From: Catellatospora sichuanensis
Lineage (GTDB): Bacteria > Actinomycetota > Actinomycetes > Mycobacteriales > Micromonosporaceae
Direction of reading: 5' to 3'
Length of the DNA stretch: 64,000 bases
Assembly (NCBI RefSeq): GCF_007483665.1
Contig: NZ_VIQO01000046.1
Location: 1-64,000, forward strand
In this document: positions 31,774 to 39,829 of the stretch, in pieces
How the letters are laid out: each line of letters starts with the position of its first letter
How positions within the stretch are numbered: the first letter of the stretch is position 1
Made by a program: the position numbers and the translations under genes
Notes under the pieces: generated by a model
The model's database searches: none
Told to the model about the DNA's origin: nothing
What the model saw: only the letters and a program-made list of their open reading frames with translations

Positions 31774-32634
31774 ATGATCATCGATGCGCACATGCAGCTG
31801 TGGACGGCGGACAGCCCCTGGCTCGCGGCGGCAGAATACGCCCCCATCCGGCGTGACCACGGGATCGACGAACTGCGGGCGACCCTGGCCGAGTCGGATG
31901 TGGATGCATGCGTGCTGGTCGAGGCCGACGGCACCAGCGCCGCGGACACGACGCGGTGCCTGGAGGTGGCAGCCTGGACCCCGCAGGTGCTGGGCGTGGT
32001 GGGATGGGCGCCGCTGACCGACCCGGATCTCGGCGACGTCATCGGCAAGCACCGGGCCGGGCCCGGCGGTCAGCGGCTCGTCGGCCTGCAGGAGCGCGCG
32101 TACGAGAAGGCCGATGACTTCCTCGACGATCCGGCGGTGCGTTCCGGGCTGGCGGTGGTCGGCGAACTCGGGCTGGTCATCGAGCTGGCGGCGCGCACTG
32201 AACAGCTGCCATCCGTGGCGCGCGTGGCCGAGACCATGCCCCAGGCGCGTTTCGTGCTGCAGCAGGCCGGCTCACCGTGGATCACCGGAGGCGCGGAAGG
32301 TCTGGCCGAATGGCAGCGCCTCATCCAGCCGGTGGCTGAGTGCGGCAACGTGCGGGCCAAGCTCGGCGGCCTGCTGACCCTCGCGCACTGGGACCGGTGG
32401 TCGGTCGACGATCTACGGCCCTTCGTGGACCACGCGATCGAGGTGTTCGGCCCAGGGCGACTCATCTTCGGCTCGGACTGGCCCACGTGCCGCCTGGCGG
32501 CCACCCACGCCGAGTCGCTACAGGCGATCAGTTCTCTGCTGGGCGGCATACACCCGGCTGTCTTCTCGCTGACCGCCGTCGGCACCTACCTGCTCGACAC
32601 CGGCGACCTGCTGCGCCGTCCCCGTCAGAGCTGA
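31774..32634 (+). CDS. COG3618 amidohydrolase-family protein with altered metal site
   Basis: A 286-residue TIM-barrel protein related to L-fucono-/L-rhamnono-lactonases. The family opening DAHxHLW reads IDAHMQLW, so the second His is Gln. The VLDHLGxP segment reads VLQQAGSPW, losing both Asp and His, whereas the C-terminal GSDWP motif is kept (LIFGSDWPTC). Its neighbour 32711-33601 keeps all of these. It may therefore be a metal-free lactonase, a sugar-lactone binding protein or a diverged hydrolase with another substrate. ATG 31774 has only a weak AGGCGG upstream. It is convergent with the canonical paralogue. Confidence 0.75.
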   Translation: MIIDAHMQLWTADSPWLAAAEYAPIRRDHGIDELRATLAESDVDACVLVEADGTSAADTTRCLEVAAWTPQVLGVVGWAPLTDPDLGDVIGKHRAGPGGQRLVGLQERAYEKADDFLDDPAVRSGLAVVGELGLVIELAARTEQLPSVARVAETMPQARFVLQQAGSPWITGGAEGLAEWQRLIQPVAECGNVRAKLGGLLTLAHWDRWSVDDLRPFVDHAIEVFGPGRLIFGSDWPTCRLAATHAESLQAISSLLGGIHPAVFSLTAVGTYLLDTGDLLRRPRQS

Positions 32635-32710
32635 CCCGGACGGACGCGGCAGCCGCGGCGGCCGCGACCGGCGGCTCGCCCCCGCCGTGGCCGGGACGAG
32701 CCGCGGACGA

Positions 32711-33601
32711 TCAGGCGGCTGCTGCTGCCAGCCGCAGCGGATCGATGCCGTACACCCGAGCCGCCGTGGCGGCGAGCACGTCGTTCCAGCCGCCGGCGTC
32801 GAGGTCGGCCAGGCTGCGCTGGACGATGTCCAGCGTGCGGCCGTACGGTTCGTGGAGCAGGCAGATGGGCCAGTCGCCGCCGTACATCAGCCGGTCCGAC
32901 CCGAAGAGGTCGAACGCTGTGCGGATGTACGCCCCCGCCCGCGCCGGAGCGCCGTCGTCCGCGACGCGCCCCGGGTACAGCCCCGAGAGTTTGACGCAGA
33001 CCCGTGGGTGTCCGGCGAGGACCTCCAGTGTCTGCCGCCACTGCTCGGCCTGTGCGGGGTCGTCGTGCAAGGGCGGTGCCCCGAGGTGGTCGAGCACGAG
33101 GTGCAGCCCGGGATGACGGCGCGCCACCTCGGCCGCGACGGTCAGCGCCGCGGACCCCGCCGCGACGAAGTCGAACGGCACACCGTGCTGTTCCAGCAGG
33201 TCCAGGCCGGCATCCACGGTACGGCCGAGGATCCAGTGCGGATCGGGCCGCTCGTGGATGAGGCAGCGCACGCCGGCGAAGAGCGGATGCTCACGCAGGT
33301 GCGCCAGTCTGCTTGCGGCGAGGGCGGGCCGGTCCAGGGGCAACCAGCCGACGACACCCACGACCTGGCGGTGCGAACTCGCGGTCTCGAACATCAGGTC
33401 GGTGTCGAAGTCGCTGTCGGCCGACTGCACCAGCACGACCGCGGTGACTCCCCGGCCGGCGAGTTCGGGCAGCACCTCGGGTAATGCCATGGCCCGGTTC
33501 ACGGGCGCCAGGCCGGAACCCAGCCACGGGTAGACGCCACGCGAGGGATCCCATACGTGCAGGTGCGCGTCGACGATGGTGCCGAGGGGAGGACTGGTCA
33601 T
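32711..33601 (-). CDS. L-fuconolactone-type hydrolase (COG3618 amidohydrolase)
   Basis: A 296-residue cytosolic lactonase, expected to open L-fucono-1,5-lactone (or a related aldonolactone) produced by the aldo/keto reductase. Canonical metal motifs are present: VDAHLHVWD at the N-terminus, LVLDHLGAPP in the middle and RLMYGGDWPIC near the end. The length is normal for the family. ATG 33601 has GGAG upstream. It is divergent from the alcohol dehydrogenase with a GntR-type palindrome midway between. L-rhamnonolactonase is the main alternative; the nearby fucosidases favour fucose. Confidence 0.83.
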   Translation of the reverse strand: MTSPPLGTIVDAHLHVWDPSRGVYPWLGSGLAPVNRAMALPEVLPELAGRGVTAVVLVQSADSDFDTDLMFETASSHRQVVGVVGWLPLDRPALAASRLAHLREHPLFAGVRCLIHERPDPHWILGRTVDAGLDLLEQHGVPFDFVAAGSAALTVAAEVARRHPGLHLVLDHLGAPPLHDDPAQAEQWRQTLEVLAGHPRVCVKLSGLYPGRVADDGAPARAGAYIRTAFDLFGSDRLMYGGDWPICLLHEPYGRTLDIVQRSLADLDAGGWNDVLAATAARVYGIDPLRLAAAAA

Positions 33602-33733
33602 GGGGCAGCTCCGACGGTGAAGTCAACAGGGGGCGGCGATCTCCGGGGGTCGACGGTGGCGTGCGGCTTGCCGTGGGGTGGCTCGCAGGCCCGGGCATCG
33701 ACCGCTCGGTCGTGACCCGTTGTCATCCCGTTA

Positions 33734-33753
33734 AACATATGATGTCATATCTG
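33734..33753. promoter_or_regulatory. GntR-type operator between lactonase and alcohol dehydrogenase
   Basis: The 20-bp segment contains ATATGA-TG-TCATAT (33737-33750), the best central inverted repeat of the proposed family. It lies 133 bp from each divergent start codon, so one bound dimer could control both. Confidence 0.65.
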
Positions 33754-33885
33754 GGCTGTCGACGCCGCAGGCTTCGGCGCTGAGCGAGGGCCGCTGTCGA
33801 CGGCGCGACGGCGGCCCTCGCGACACGCCCGTCCAGCCGTCGCGGCCCACGCTCGGCAGCAGAGCCCTGCCAGGGAAGGAACAAC

Positions 33886-34911
33886 ATGCGCCAAGCCGTC
33901 TACCACGGCGACCGTCGCCTGAGCGTCATCGACGTGCCGGAGACGCCACCGGCCGCCGGGCAGGTGCGGATCGACGTCGCCTTCACCGGGATCTGCGGCA
34001 CCGACCTGCACATCCTGCACGGTGACATGGACCAGCGGGTCGCCGTCCCGGCCGTGCTCGGACACGAGATGTCGGGCACGGTGGCCGAAGTCGGCGACGG
34101 GGTGGACGGCTGGACCCCCGGCGAGCCCGTCACCGTCCTACCCGTACTGCCCTGCGGCGACTGCACGACCTGCCGCGCCGGACACGGACACGTCTGCCCC
34201 CGGCTGACTTTCATCGGTATCGACAGCACAGGATCCATGCAGCAGCGCTGGAACGTGCCCGCACGAGCACTGGTACGCCTGCCGGCAGACCTGGATCTCG
34301 CGCACGGCGCGCTGGTCGAGCCGACCGCGGTGGCCGTGCACGACGTGCGGCGCAGTGCCCTGACCAGCGGCGAGCACGCCGTCGTGGTCGGCGGCGGCCC
34401 GGTCGGTCTGCTGATCGCCGTGGTCGCCCGGCACGCCGGCGGCCACGTCCTGATCGTGGAACCGAACCCGCGGCGGCGAGCGGTGGCCGAGCGCCTCGGC
34501 TTCGCCACCGCGGACCCGGCCGGCCCCGACGTGGCCGCGGCCGTCCACGACTGGACCGGTGGCGACGGCGCCGCGGTGGCGTTCGAGGTGTCCGGAGCGG
34601 CAGCGGCGGTCGCCACGGCCGTGGACTGCCTGGCCCCGCGCGGGCGATTGGTGATGGTCGCGATCCACGCCGCGCCGCGGGAGGTCAACCTGCACCGCTT
34701 CTTCTGGCGTGAACTCACGATGCTCGGCGCGCGGCTCTACAGCGCGGACGACATGGTGACCGCCGTGGCGATGGTGGCCTCCGGCCGGATCCCCGCCGCC
34801 GACCTGATCACCACGGTGGAGCCGCTGCACCGGGTCGGAGACGCGTTCGCCGCACTGGAATCCGGAGCCGGAGTGATGAAGGTTCTGCTCGACTGCGCAG
34901 GCCCGCGATGA
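33886..34911 (+). CDS. Zinc-dependent medium-chain alcohol/polyol dehydrogenase
   Basis: A 341-residue MDR dehydrogenase. Catalytic-zinc residues are in GICGTDLH and GHEMSGTVAEVG, the structural-zinc cysteines in PCGDCTTCRAGHGHVC, and the nucleotide site is VVGGGPVGLLIAVVARHAGG. The family oxidises threonine, sorbitol, butanediol and sugar-derived alcohols. In this operon it may oxidise a fucose-derived intermediate or lactaldehyde; the step is not determined. ATG 33886 follows AGGGAAGGAA. Its stop overlaps the SDR start by four bases. Confidence 0.85.
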   Translation: MRQAVYHGDRRLSVIDVPETPPAAGQVRIDVAFTGICGTDLHILHGDMDQRVAVPAVLGHEMSGTVAEVGDGVDGWTPGEPVTVLPVLPCGDCTTCRAGHGHVCPRLTFIGIDSTGSMQQRWNVPARALVRLPADLDLAHGALVEPTAVAVHDVRRSALTSGEHAVVVGGGPVGLLIAVVARHAGGHVLIVEPNPRRRAVAERLGFATADPAGPDVAAAVHDWTGGDGAAVAFEVSGAAAAVATAVDCLAPRGRLVMVAIHAAPREVNLHRFFWRELTMLGARLYSADDMVTAVAMVASGRIPAADLITTVEPLHRVGDAFAALESGAGVMKVLLDCAGPR

Positions 34912-35675
34912 CCGCCGCGATGTTCGACCTCACCGGCAAGCTCGCCGTGGTCACCGGCGCACGACGCGGCATCGGCCTGGCCATCGCCGACGCGCTCGCC
35001 GCCGCCGGGGCCGACATCATCGCCGTGAGCGCCCACCTCGAACCCGACGGAAGCGAGGTCGCCCGGCGGGTGACGGCCCACGGCAGGCAGTGCGAGGTCC
35101 GCGCCGTCGACCTCGCCGGCCGTGAGGCCGTCGCGGCGCTGGCCGCAGACCTGACGTCCGGGCAGCGCCCAGTCGACATCCTGGTCAACAACGCCGGCAC
35201 CATCGCGCGGGCGCCGGCGGCCGAGCACAGCGACGAGGACTGGGACCACGTCCTGGCAGTCGACCTCACCGCACCGTTCATCCTTGCCCGCGAAGTCGGC
35301 CGGGCGATGCTGGCCCGGCGCACCGGAAAGATCATATTCACGGCGTCGCTGCTGAGCTTCCAGGGCGGGATCACCGTGCCGGGATACGCCGCGGCGAAGT
35401 CCGGCATCGCCGGGCTGACCAGGGCACTGGCCAACGAATGGGCGGCCCACGGGGTCAACGTGAACGCCATCGTGCCCGGCTACATCGCCACCGACAACAA
35501 CCAGGCCCTGCGGGACGATCCGAGGCGCAACGCCGCCATCGTCGACCGCATCCCGGCCGGACGGTGGGGCACCCCCGCCGATCTCGGCGGCGTCGCCGTC
35601 TTCCTCGCCTCGGCCGCCTCCGACTACGTGCACGGCACACTCGTGCCCGTCGACGGCGGCTGGCTGGGCCGCTGA
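34908..35675 (+). CDS. SDR oxidoreductase, KduD / 2-keto-3-deoxy-L-fuconate dehydrogenase-like
   Basis: A 255-residue classical SDR. The cofactor motif is TGARRGIG, the NNAG motif is intact, and the catalytic Ser-Tyr-Lys set is visible (FTASLLSFQGG, GYAAAKSG). The C-terminal segment GYIATDNNQALRDDPRRN and DRIPAGRWG is diagnostic of the KduD/2-deoxygluconate dehydrogenase group. In the oxidative L-fucose route an enzyme of this type oxidises 2-keto-3-deoxy-L-fuconate to the 2,4-diketo acid. It is coupled to the upstream alcohol dehydrogenase through ATGA overlap. Confidence 0.85.
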   Translation: MTAAMFDLTGKLAVVTGARRGIGLAIADALAAAGADIIAVSAHLEPDGSEVARRVTAHGRQCEVRAVDLAGREAVAALAADLTSGQRPVDILVNNAGTIARAPAAEHSDEDWDHVLAVDLTAPFILAREVGRAMLARRTGKIIFTASLLSFQGGITVPGYAAAKSGIAGLTRALANEWAAHGVNVNAIVPGYIATDNNQALRDDPRRNAAIVDRIPAGRWGTPADLGGVAVFLASAASDYVHGTLVPVDGGWLGR

Positions 35676-35742
35676 CCCAGCCGCGGAGTTCGAACCCGGG
35701 CCGACGCGCCCACCGCGACCCATACCACCGAAGGAGCGCCCG

Positions 35743-36069
35743 ATGCAGGTGATCGGATTGCACACGCGGCTCAAGACCGGTCGGGAAGCCGACTACGACC
35801 GCATCCACGCGGTGCTGTCGCCGGAGCACGAACAGGCCCTGCGCGACAGCGGGGTCCACTCGTGGCACATCTGGCGCGACGGCCTCGACCTGTTCCACAC
35901 CGTGGTGTGCGACGACTGGGCGGACATGGAGTCGTCGATGGCGCGGCTGGCGCTGACCGCACGCTGGCACGAGGTCATCCACCCGCTGCTCGACATGTCC
36001 GTCTCCCAGCGCGGTCCGCTGCCGCTGGTCTGGCAACTGCCGGAGACGGCGCAGCGCCACGCTTCCTGA
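35743..36069 (+). CDS. L-rhamnose/L-fucose mutarotase family protein
   Basis: A 108-residue protein of the RhaM/COG3254 family, which interconverts alpha and beta anomers of 6-deoxy-L-sugars so that the next enzyme gets its preferred anomer. Family landmarks are LKTGREADYDRIHAVLSPEHEQALRDSG near the N-terminus and the WHIWRDG and DWADMESSMARLA segments. AAGGAG lies seven bases before ATG 35743. It stands directly before the sugar dehydrogenase. Members of this family act on rhamnose or fucose, so it cannot distinguish them alone. Confidence 0.85.
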   Translation: MQVIGLHTRLKTGREADYDRIHAVLSPEHEQALRDSGVHSWHIWRDGLDLFHTVVCDDWADMESSMARLALTARWHEVIHPLLDMSVSQRGPLPLVWQLPETAQRHAS

Positions 36070-36102
36070 GACTCTCATCGCGCCGACCATGAGGAGCCGC
36101 CC

Positions 36103-37080
36103 GTGACGCCACCAGCCCACAGCATGCCCACCCGGCCGCTGGGCCGCACCGGCCTCGACGTGACCGTGCTCGGGTTCGGTGCCGGGGGCATCGGCAACCT
36201 CGGCTACGCCAGGCCCGACCGCGACGCCGCGCAGGCCGTCGACGCGGCCTGGGCGGCGGGGATACGGCTGTTCGACACCGCTCCCCACTACGGGCTCGGC
36301 CTGTCGGAGCGCCGGCTCGGCGAGGCCCTGCGCGGCCGCTCTCGGGACGAGTACGTGCTGTCCACCAAGGTGGGTCGCCTGCTGCGCCCCCATCCCGCCC
36401 CGACCGGCTCCGACCTGGCAGCCGGCGGCTTCGACGTCCCCGACGATTTGGTGCGGGTCTGGGACTTCAGCGCCGACGGGGTGCGGCGCAGCCTGGAGGA
36501 GAGCCTGGTCCGGCTCGGCGTCGACCGGGTCGACATCGTCTACGTCCACGACCCCGACCATGCCGTCGACGACGCGATCCGCAGCGCCATCCCGGCGCTG
36601 ATCGCACTGCGTGAGCAAGGCGTGATCGGCGCGGTCGGCGTGGGCATGAACCAGTGGCAGGCACCCCTGCGGATGGTCCAGGAGACCGACCTCGACGTCG
36701 TGATGCTCGCCGGCCGCTACACCCTGCTCGACCGGTCCGGTGAGCAGCTGCTGGACGAGTGCGCCCGGCGCGGCGTGGCCGTCGTCAGCGCGGCACCGTT
36801 CAACTCGGGCATCCTGGCGCGGCCGTGGCCGCCCGACGGCGCGAACTACGACTACGGTGCGGCTCCCGACGAGGTGCTCCAGCACGCCCGCCGACTGGCG
36901 CGGACCTGCCAGGCGCACGGCGTGCCGCTGCCCGCCGCCGCGCTGCAGTTCCCGCTGCGCCACCCGGCCGTGGCCACCGTGGTGGCCGGCATGCGGTCGG
37001 CGGAGCAGGTGGCAGCTGCCGCCGGCGGCATCCGGGCGTCCGCGCCGGACAGCCTCTGGCAGGCAGCCGTCGGGATGTGA
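36103..37080 (+). CDS. Aldo/keto reductase, L-fucose (D-threo-aldose) 1-dehydrogenase type
   Basis: A 325-residue AKR. The catalytic tetrad is represented by Asp and Tyr in FDTAPHYGLGLSE, Lys in LSTKVGRLL and His in YVHDPDHAVDD. The length and the RLLRPHP and DFSADGVRRSLEESLVRLG segments match D-threo-aldose 1-dehydrogenases, which oxidise L-fucose to L-fuconolactone with NAD(P). GTG 36103 has AGGAG eight bases upstream; an internal ATG at 36124 is less well supported. It is the last gene of the operon, before a 20-bp hairpin. Confidence 0.87.
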   Translation: MTPPAHSMPTRPLGRTGLDVTVLGFGAGGIGNLGYARPDRDAAQAVDAAWAAGIRLFDTAPHYGLGLSERRLGEALRGRSRDEYVLSTKVGRLLRPHPAPTGSDLAAGGFDVPDDLVRVWDFSADGVRRSLEESLVRLGVDRVDIVYVHDPDHAVDDAIRSAIPALIALREQGVIGAVGVGMNQWQAPLRMVQETDLDVVMLAGRYTLLDRSGEQLLDECARRGVAVVSAAPFNSGILARPWPPDGANYDYGAAPDEVLQHARRLARTCQAHGVPLPAAALQFPLRHPAVATVVAGMRSAEQVAAAAGGIRASAPDSLWQAAVGM

Positions 37081-37086
37081 AACGGC

Positions 37087-37130
37087 CGCGGGGATGGCGA
37101 CCGGCGGGTCCGCCGGTCGCCATCCCCGCG
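37087..37130. terminator. Bidirectional terminator with 20-bp perfect stem
   Basis: CGCGGGGATGGCGACCGGCG (37087-37106) pairs perfectly with 37111-37130 around a four-base loop, between the convergent AKR and GH141-like genes. Confidence 0.85.
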
Positions 37131-37147
37131 AGGACAGCGGTCTCCGA

Positions 37148-39547
37148 TCAGCTGCGCAGGCTCCACTGCTGGTTCGTGCCGCCGTGGCACGCCCACAGGT
37201 GCAGCAGGGTGCCGTTGGCGGTGCCGTAGGCGCTGGCGTCCACGCACAGGCCCGACTGCACCCCCGTGATGGTGCCGTTGGCGTTGACGTTGAACTGCTG
37301 GTTGGTCTGGCCGTTGCAGTCCCAGATGACCAGGCGGGTGCCGTTGGCGGTGCCCTGCCCGGTGGCGTCCAGGCACTTGTTGCCGTACACCGTCAGCTGC
37401 TTGCTCGTGGTGTAGGTCCAGCGCTGCTGGGCGGCGCCGGAGCAGTCCCACAGGTTCACCTGGGTGCCGTTGGCGGTGCTGCCGCCCGGCACGTCGACAC
37501 AGCGGCCCGACGGGCCGCCGACGATGCTGACCGTCTGCGAGGTGCCGGACTGCACCCCGGCGGAGGCCATGACCGTCCTGGCGGCGGCGGGCCAGTTGCC
37601 GCCGGTGACCACGACCGTGCCCGTGTTGACGTTGTTCCGGGAACCGCTCGTGACGTTGGTGTTGGTGCTGGTCGTCCAGTTGTTGGTCAGCGTCAGGTTA
37701 CCCGTGTTGTTGTTGGCCCAGTGCTGCCCGTACGCCCACTGGCCCACGTTCTCGAAGACGTTGTTCGCGGCCGACAGATACCGTGAGCCCTCGTCGAAGT
37801 ACAGTCCCAGCCAGCCGTTGGTGTTGCGGAAGTAGTTCTGGTTCACGGTCGTGCCGGGCAGCGCGGACAGGCTGTAGAACGCGGCACCGTCGGTCATCTG
37901 GCGCATCACATCGTGCACGTGGTTGGCCTGCACGCGGTAGTTCTTCGCGATGGTCGCCGTGGTGTACTTCGGCTGGTAGTTGTACAGGCCTCGGTCGGTG
38001 TAGTCCTGTGCGCCGCCCGCGTCGTTGGCGCCCCAGCCGTAGCCGATCGCGATGCCGGTGTAGGGCAGGTTGTACACCTCGTTGTTGGCGATCGCCGAGT
38101 CCGCCGTGTACGTCATCAGCAGCCCGACGTGGCTGCGGTAGTCGATGGCGACGTCGTGGACGACGTTGTTGCTGTACACGATGTCGCTGTTGATCATCCG
38201 GGTGTCGCTGGGATGATGGGCGTCGGCCTGCACCCCGCCCGCGATGACCGCACCGGCCGCGAGCTGCTCGAACGTGTTGCCGATGACGTCGACGTCACGC
38301 GCGCCGAGCCCGACCCCGGTGGCGTGCGCGTTGGCGTCCATACCGATGCCGAGGGCGACCTGGCCGAGGTTGGTGAAGCGGTTGCCGGTGAACCGGACGG
38401 CGTTGGCCGCCGAAACCTGCACGGCGGCGGGCATCTGCCGCCAGTGCGGCCGGGCGGCCTCGAAGGCAGGGCAGCCCGACTGGCAGGAGTTGAGCCAGTC
38501 CGACGGCCTCGACCAGGTGCCGTAGATGTACGCACCGGTCTGCTGATCGGCGTAGCCCTGGCTGCTGTTGGGCTGCAGCCAGCTGGTGTGGGAGAACTGC
38601 AGCCCGGAGAAGGCGATGTGGTGGGCGGGCGCCGCGTAGCTGCCGCCGACCCTCAGCAGCGACTCCAGGCGGGGCAGCTGCACCTCGGCCGTGGCCATGT
38701 TCTCACCGCTGAGCGGCTTGTAGTACAGCTGGCCGGCGGCGGTGTCGAGGAACCACTCGCCGGCGGCGTCGAGGAACTCCCGCGCGTTGACCAGGTACAC
38801 CGGCCCCGAGTGGAAGGGGCGGCTGAGGGTGTCGTAGCCCCACGTGTTGTTGTTCCAGGCGGGCTGCTCCATGGTGATGGCATTGTTGTTGATGGACTGC
38901 ACCGGCACGTACCGGTCGGTGAAGGAGTTGACCGACTCCAGCTCGATGCGGCCCTCGCCGGAGACGTTGTTCAGGTAGGACAGCGCGCTGCTGGTGAACG
39001 TCATGCCGGAGGTCGTGAAGGCGAAGTCGCTGCGGTTGAGCTGGGTGCGCGCCCTGGTGGCGAGGCGGCCGTTGACGAAGAGCTGGCGGGTGTCGAAGCC
39101 GGCGCTCGCAGCGGCGCGCCAGATGTTCGCCGTGGCGTCGACCTGCGTCCAGCCGGTGACCTTCTGGCCGCCGGAGATGACCGGCAGTGCGCCGGATGCG
39201 GCCTGCCAGAACACGGTGTAGCCGTTGGTCCCGGAGTCGGCGGCGGTGAACGTGAGCGGTGCGGTCAGGGCATAGGTGCCGCCCGCGAGCTGTACGACGA
39301 TGTCGCCGGTCATCGAGGGCGCGATCGCGCGCACCGTCGTCTGGGCCTGGGCCACTGAGCACGGTTGGGCCGCCGAGCATGCCGTGCCGCTGCCGGTGGG
39401 GGAGACGTGGACGGTCGTCATGACCGCGGCTTGCGCGGGCGCCGCGGAAAGGGCGGACCCGGCCAGGAGCAGTGCGACGGCGTATCGGGACAGCAGCGCG
39501 CGGCGGCGTGTGGTTCGTGGATGTGCGCGGCTGTGGGGAGAAGCCAC
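37148..39547 (-). CDS. Secreted right-handed beta-helix glycosidase (GH141-like) with CBM13
   Basis: A 799-residue exported protein, paralogue of 10648-13344. A signal peptide (about 1-41) is followed by a beta-helix catalytic region with TVHVSPTGSGTACS, SMTGDIVVQLAGGTYAL, DSGTNGYTVFW, YLVNAREFLDAAGEWFLD and GIAIGYGWG. A C-terminal CBM13 (about 665-799) carries three repeats. GH141 contains a plant-cell-wall alpha-L-fucosidase, which matches its place beside GH95 and the fucose catabolic genes. GTG 39547 follows AGGAA. A GntR-type palindrome and promoter-like hexamers lie about 110-125 bp upstream. Confidence 0.72.
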   Translation of the reverse strand: MASPHSRAHPRTTRRRALLSRYAVALLLAGSALSAAPAQAAVMTTVHVSPTGSGTACSAAQPCSVAQAQTTVRAIAPSMTGDIVVQLAGGTYALTAPLTFTAADSGTNGYTVFWQAASGALPVISGGQKVTGWTQVDATANIWRAAASAGFDTRQLFVNGRLATRARTQLNRSDFAFTTSGMTFTSSALSYLNNVSGEGRIELESVNSFTDRYVPVQSINNNAITMEQPAWNNNTWGYDTLSRPFHSGPVYLVNAREFLDAAGEWFLDTAAGQLYYKPLSGENMATAEVQLPRLESLLRVGGSYAAPAHHIAFSGLQFSHTSWLQPNSSQGYADQQTGAYIYGTWSRPSDWLNSCQSGCPAFEAARPHWRQMPAAVQVSAANAVRFTGNRFTNLGQVALGIGMDANAHATGVGLGARDVDVIGNTFEQLAAGAVIAGGVQADAHHPSDTRMINSDIVYSNNVVHDVAIDYRSHVGLLMTYTADSAIANNEVYNLPYTGIAIGYGWGANDAGGAQDYTDRGLYNYQPKYTTATIAKNYRVQANHVHDVMRQMTDGAAFYSLSALPGTTVNQNYFRNTNGWLGLYFDEGSRYLSAANNVFENVGQWAYGQHWANNNTGNLTLTNNWTTSTNTNVTSGSRNNVNTGTVVVTGGNWPAAARTVMASAGVQSGTSQTVSIVGGPSGRCVDVPGGSTANGTQVNLWDCSGAAQQRWTYTTSKQLTVYGNKCLDATGQGTANGTRLVIWDCNGQTNQQFNVNANGTITGVQSGLCVDASAYGTANGTLLHLWACHGGTNQQWSLRS

Positions 39548-39651
39548 GATGGATTCCTTCCAGGAGGAGAGCTGCTGGCGATGGCACAGCAGGCGTCGGC
39601 GGACGTCATCAGGCGGAAACGCCGACGAAACCGATGGCCAGCATCACATCA

Positions 39652-39671
39652 CATGTATGACGTCATAGCAA
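39652..39671. promoter_or_regulatory. GntR-type operator upstream of GH141-2
   Basis: The core TATGACGTCATA (39656-39667) is a perfect 12-bp palindrome. On the minus strand TTGCTA (39671-39666) and TGTGAT (39648-39643) are 17 bases apart, so the core fills the promoter spacer. Confidence 0.6.
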
Positions 39672-39747
39672 TATTCGCCGGATGGCACCGTCCACCCTGG
39701 ACCCGGCGCCCGGAAGAGGCGGTTCGCACGGCGGAAGCCCGGCCGGT

Positions 39748-39785
39748 GCGGCTGTCCGGACAGCGGGTGCTGCCCGGACAGCCGC
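39748..39785 (-). terminator. Terminator of the GH95 gene
   Basis: A 12-bp perfect stem (39748-39759 with 39774-39785) with a 14-base loop lies 45 bases after the GH95 stop, separating it from the next promoter at 39643-39671. Confidence 0.7.
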
Positions 39786-39829
39786 CGCCCGCCCGGACGG
39801 GACAGCCGCCTGCGTGCCTGGCGGTCGAG

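Noticed and set aside
31427-31777. A 116-codon plus-strand frame in the gap before the amidohydrolase
   Set aside because: It crosses both perfect hairpins, lacks a ribosome site and resembles no family.
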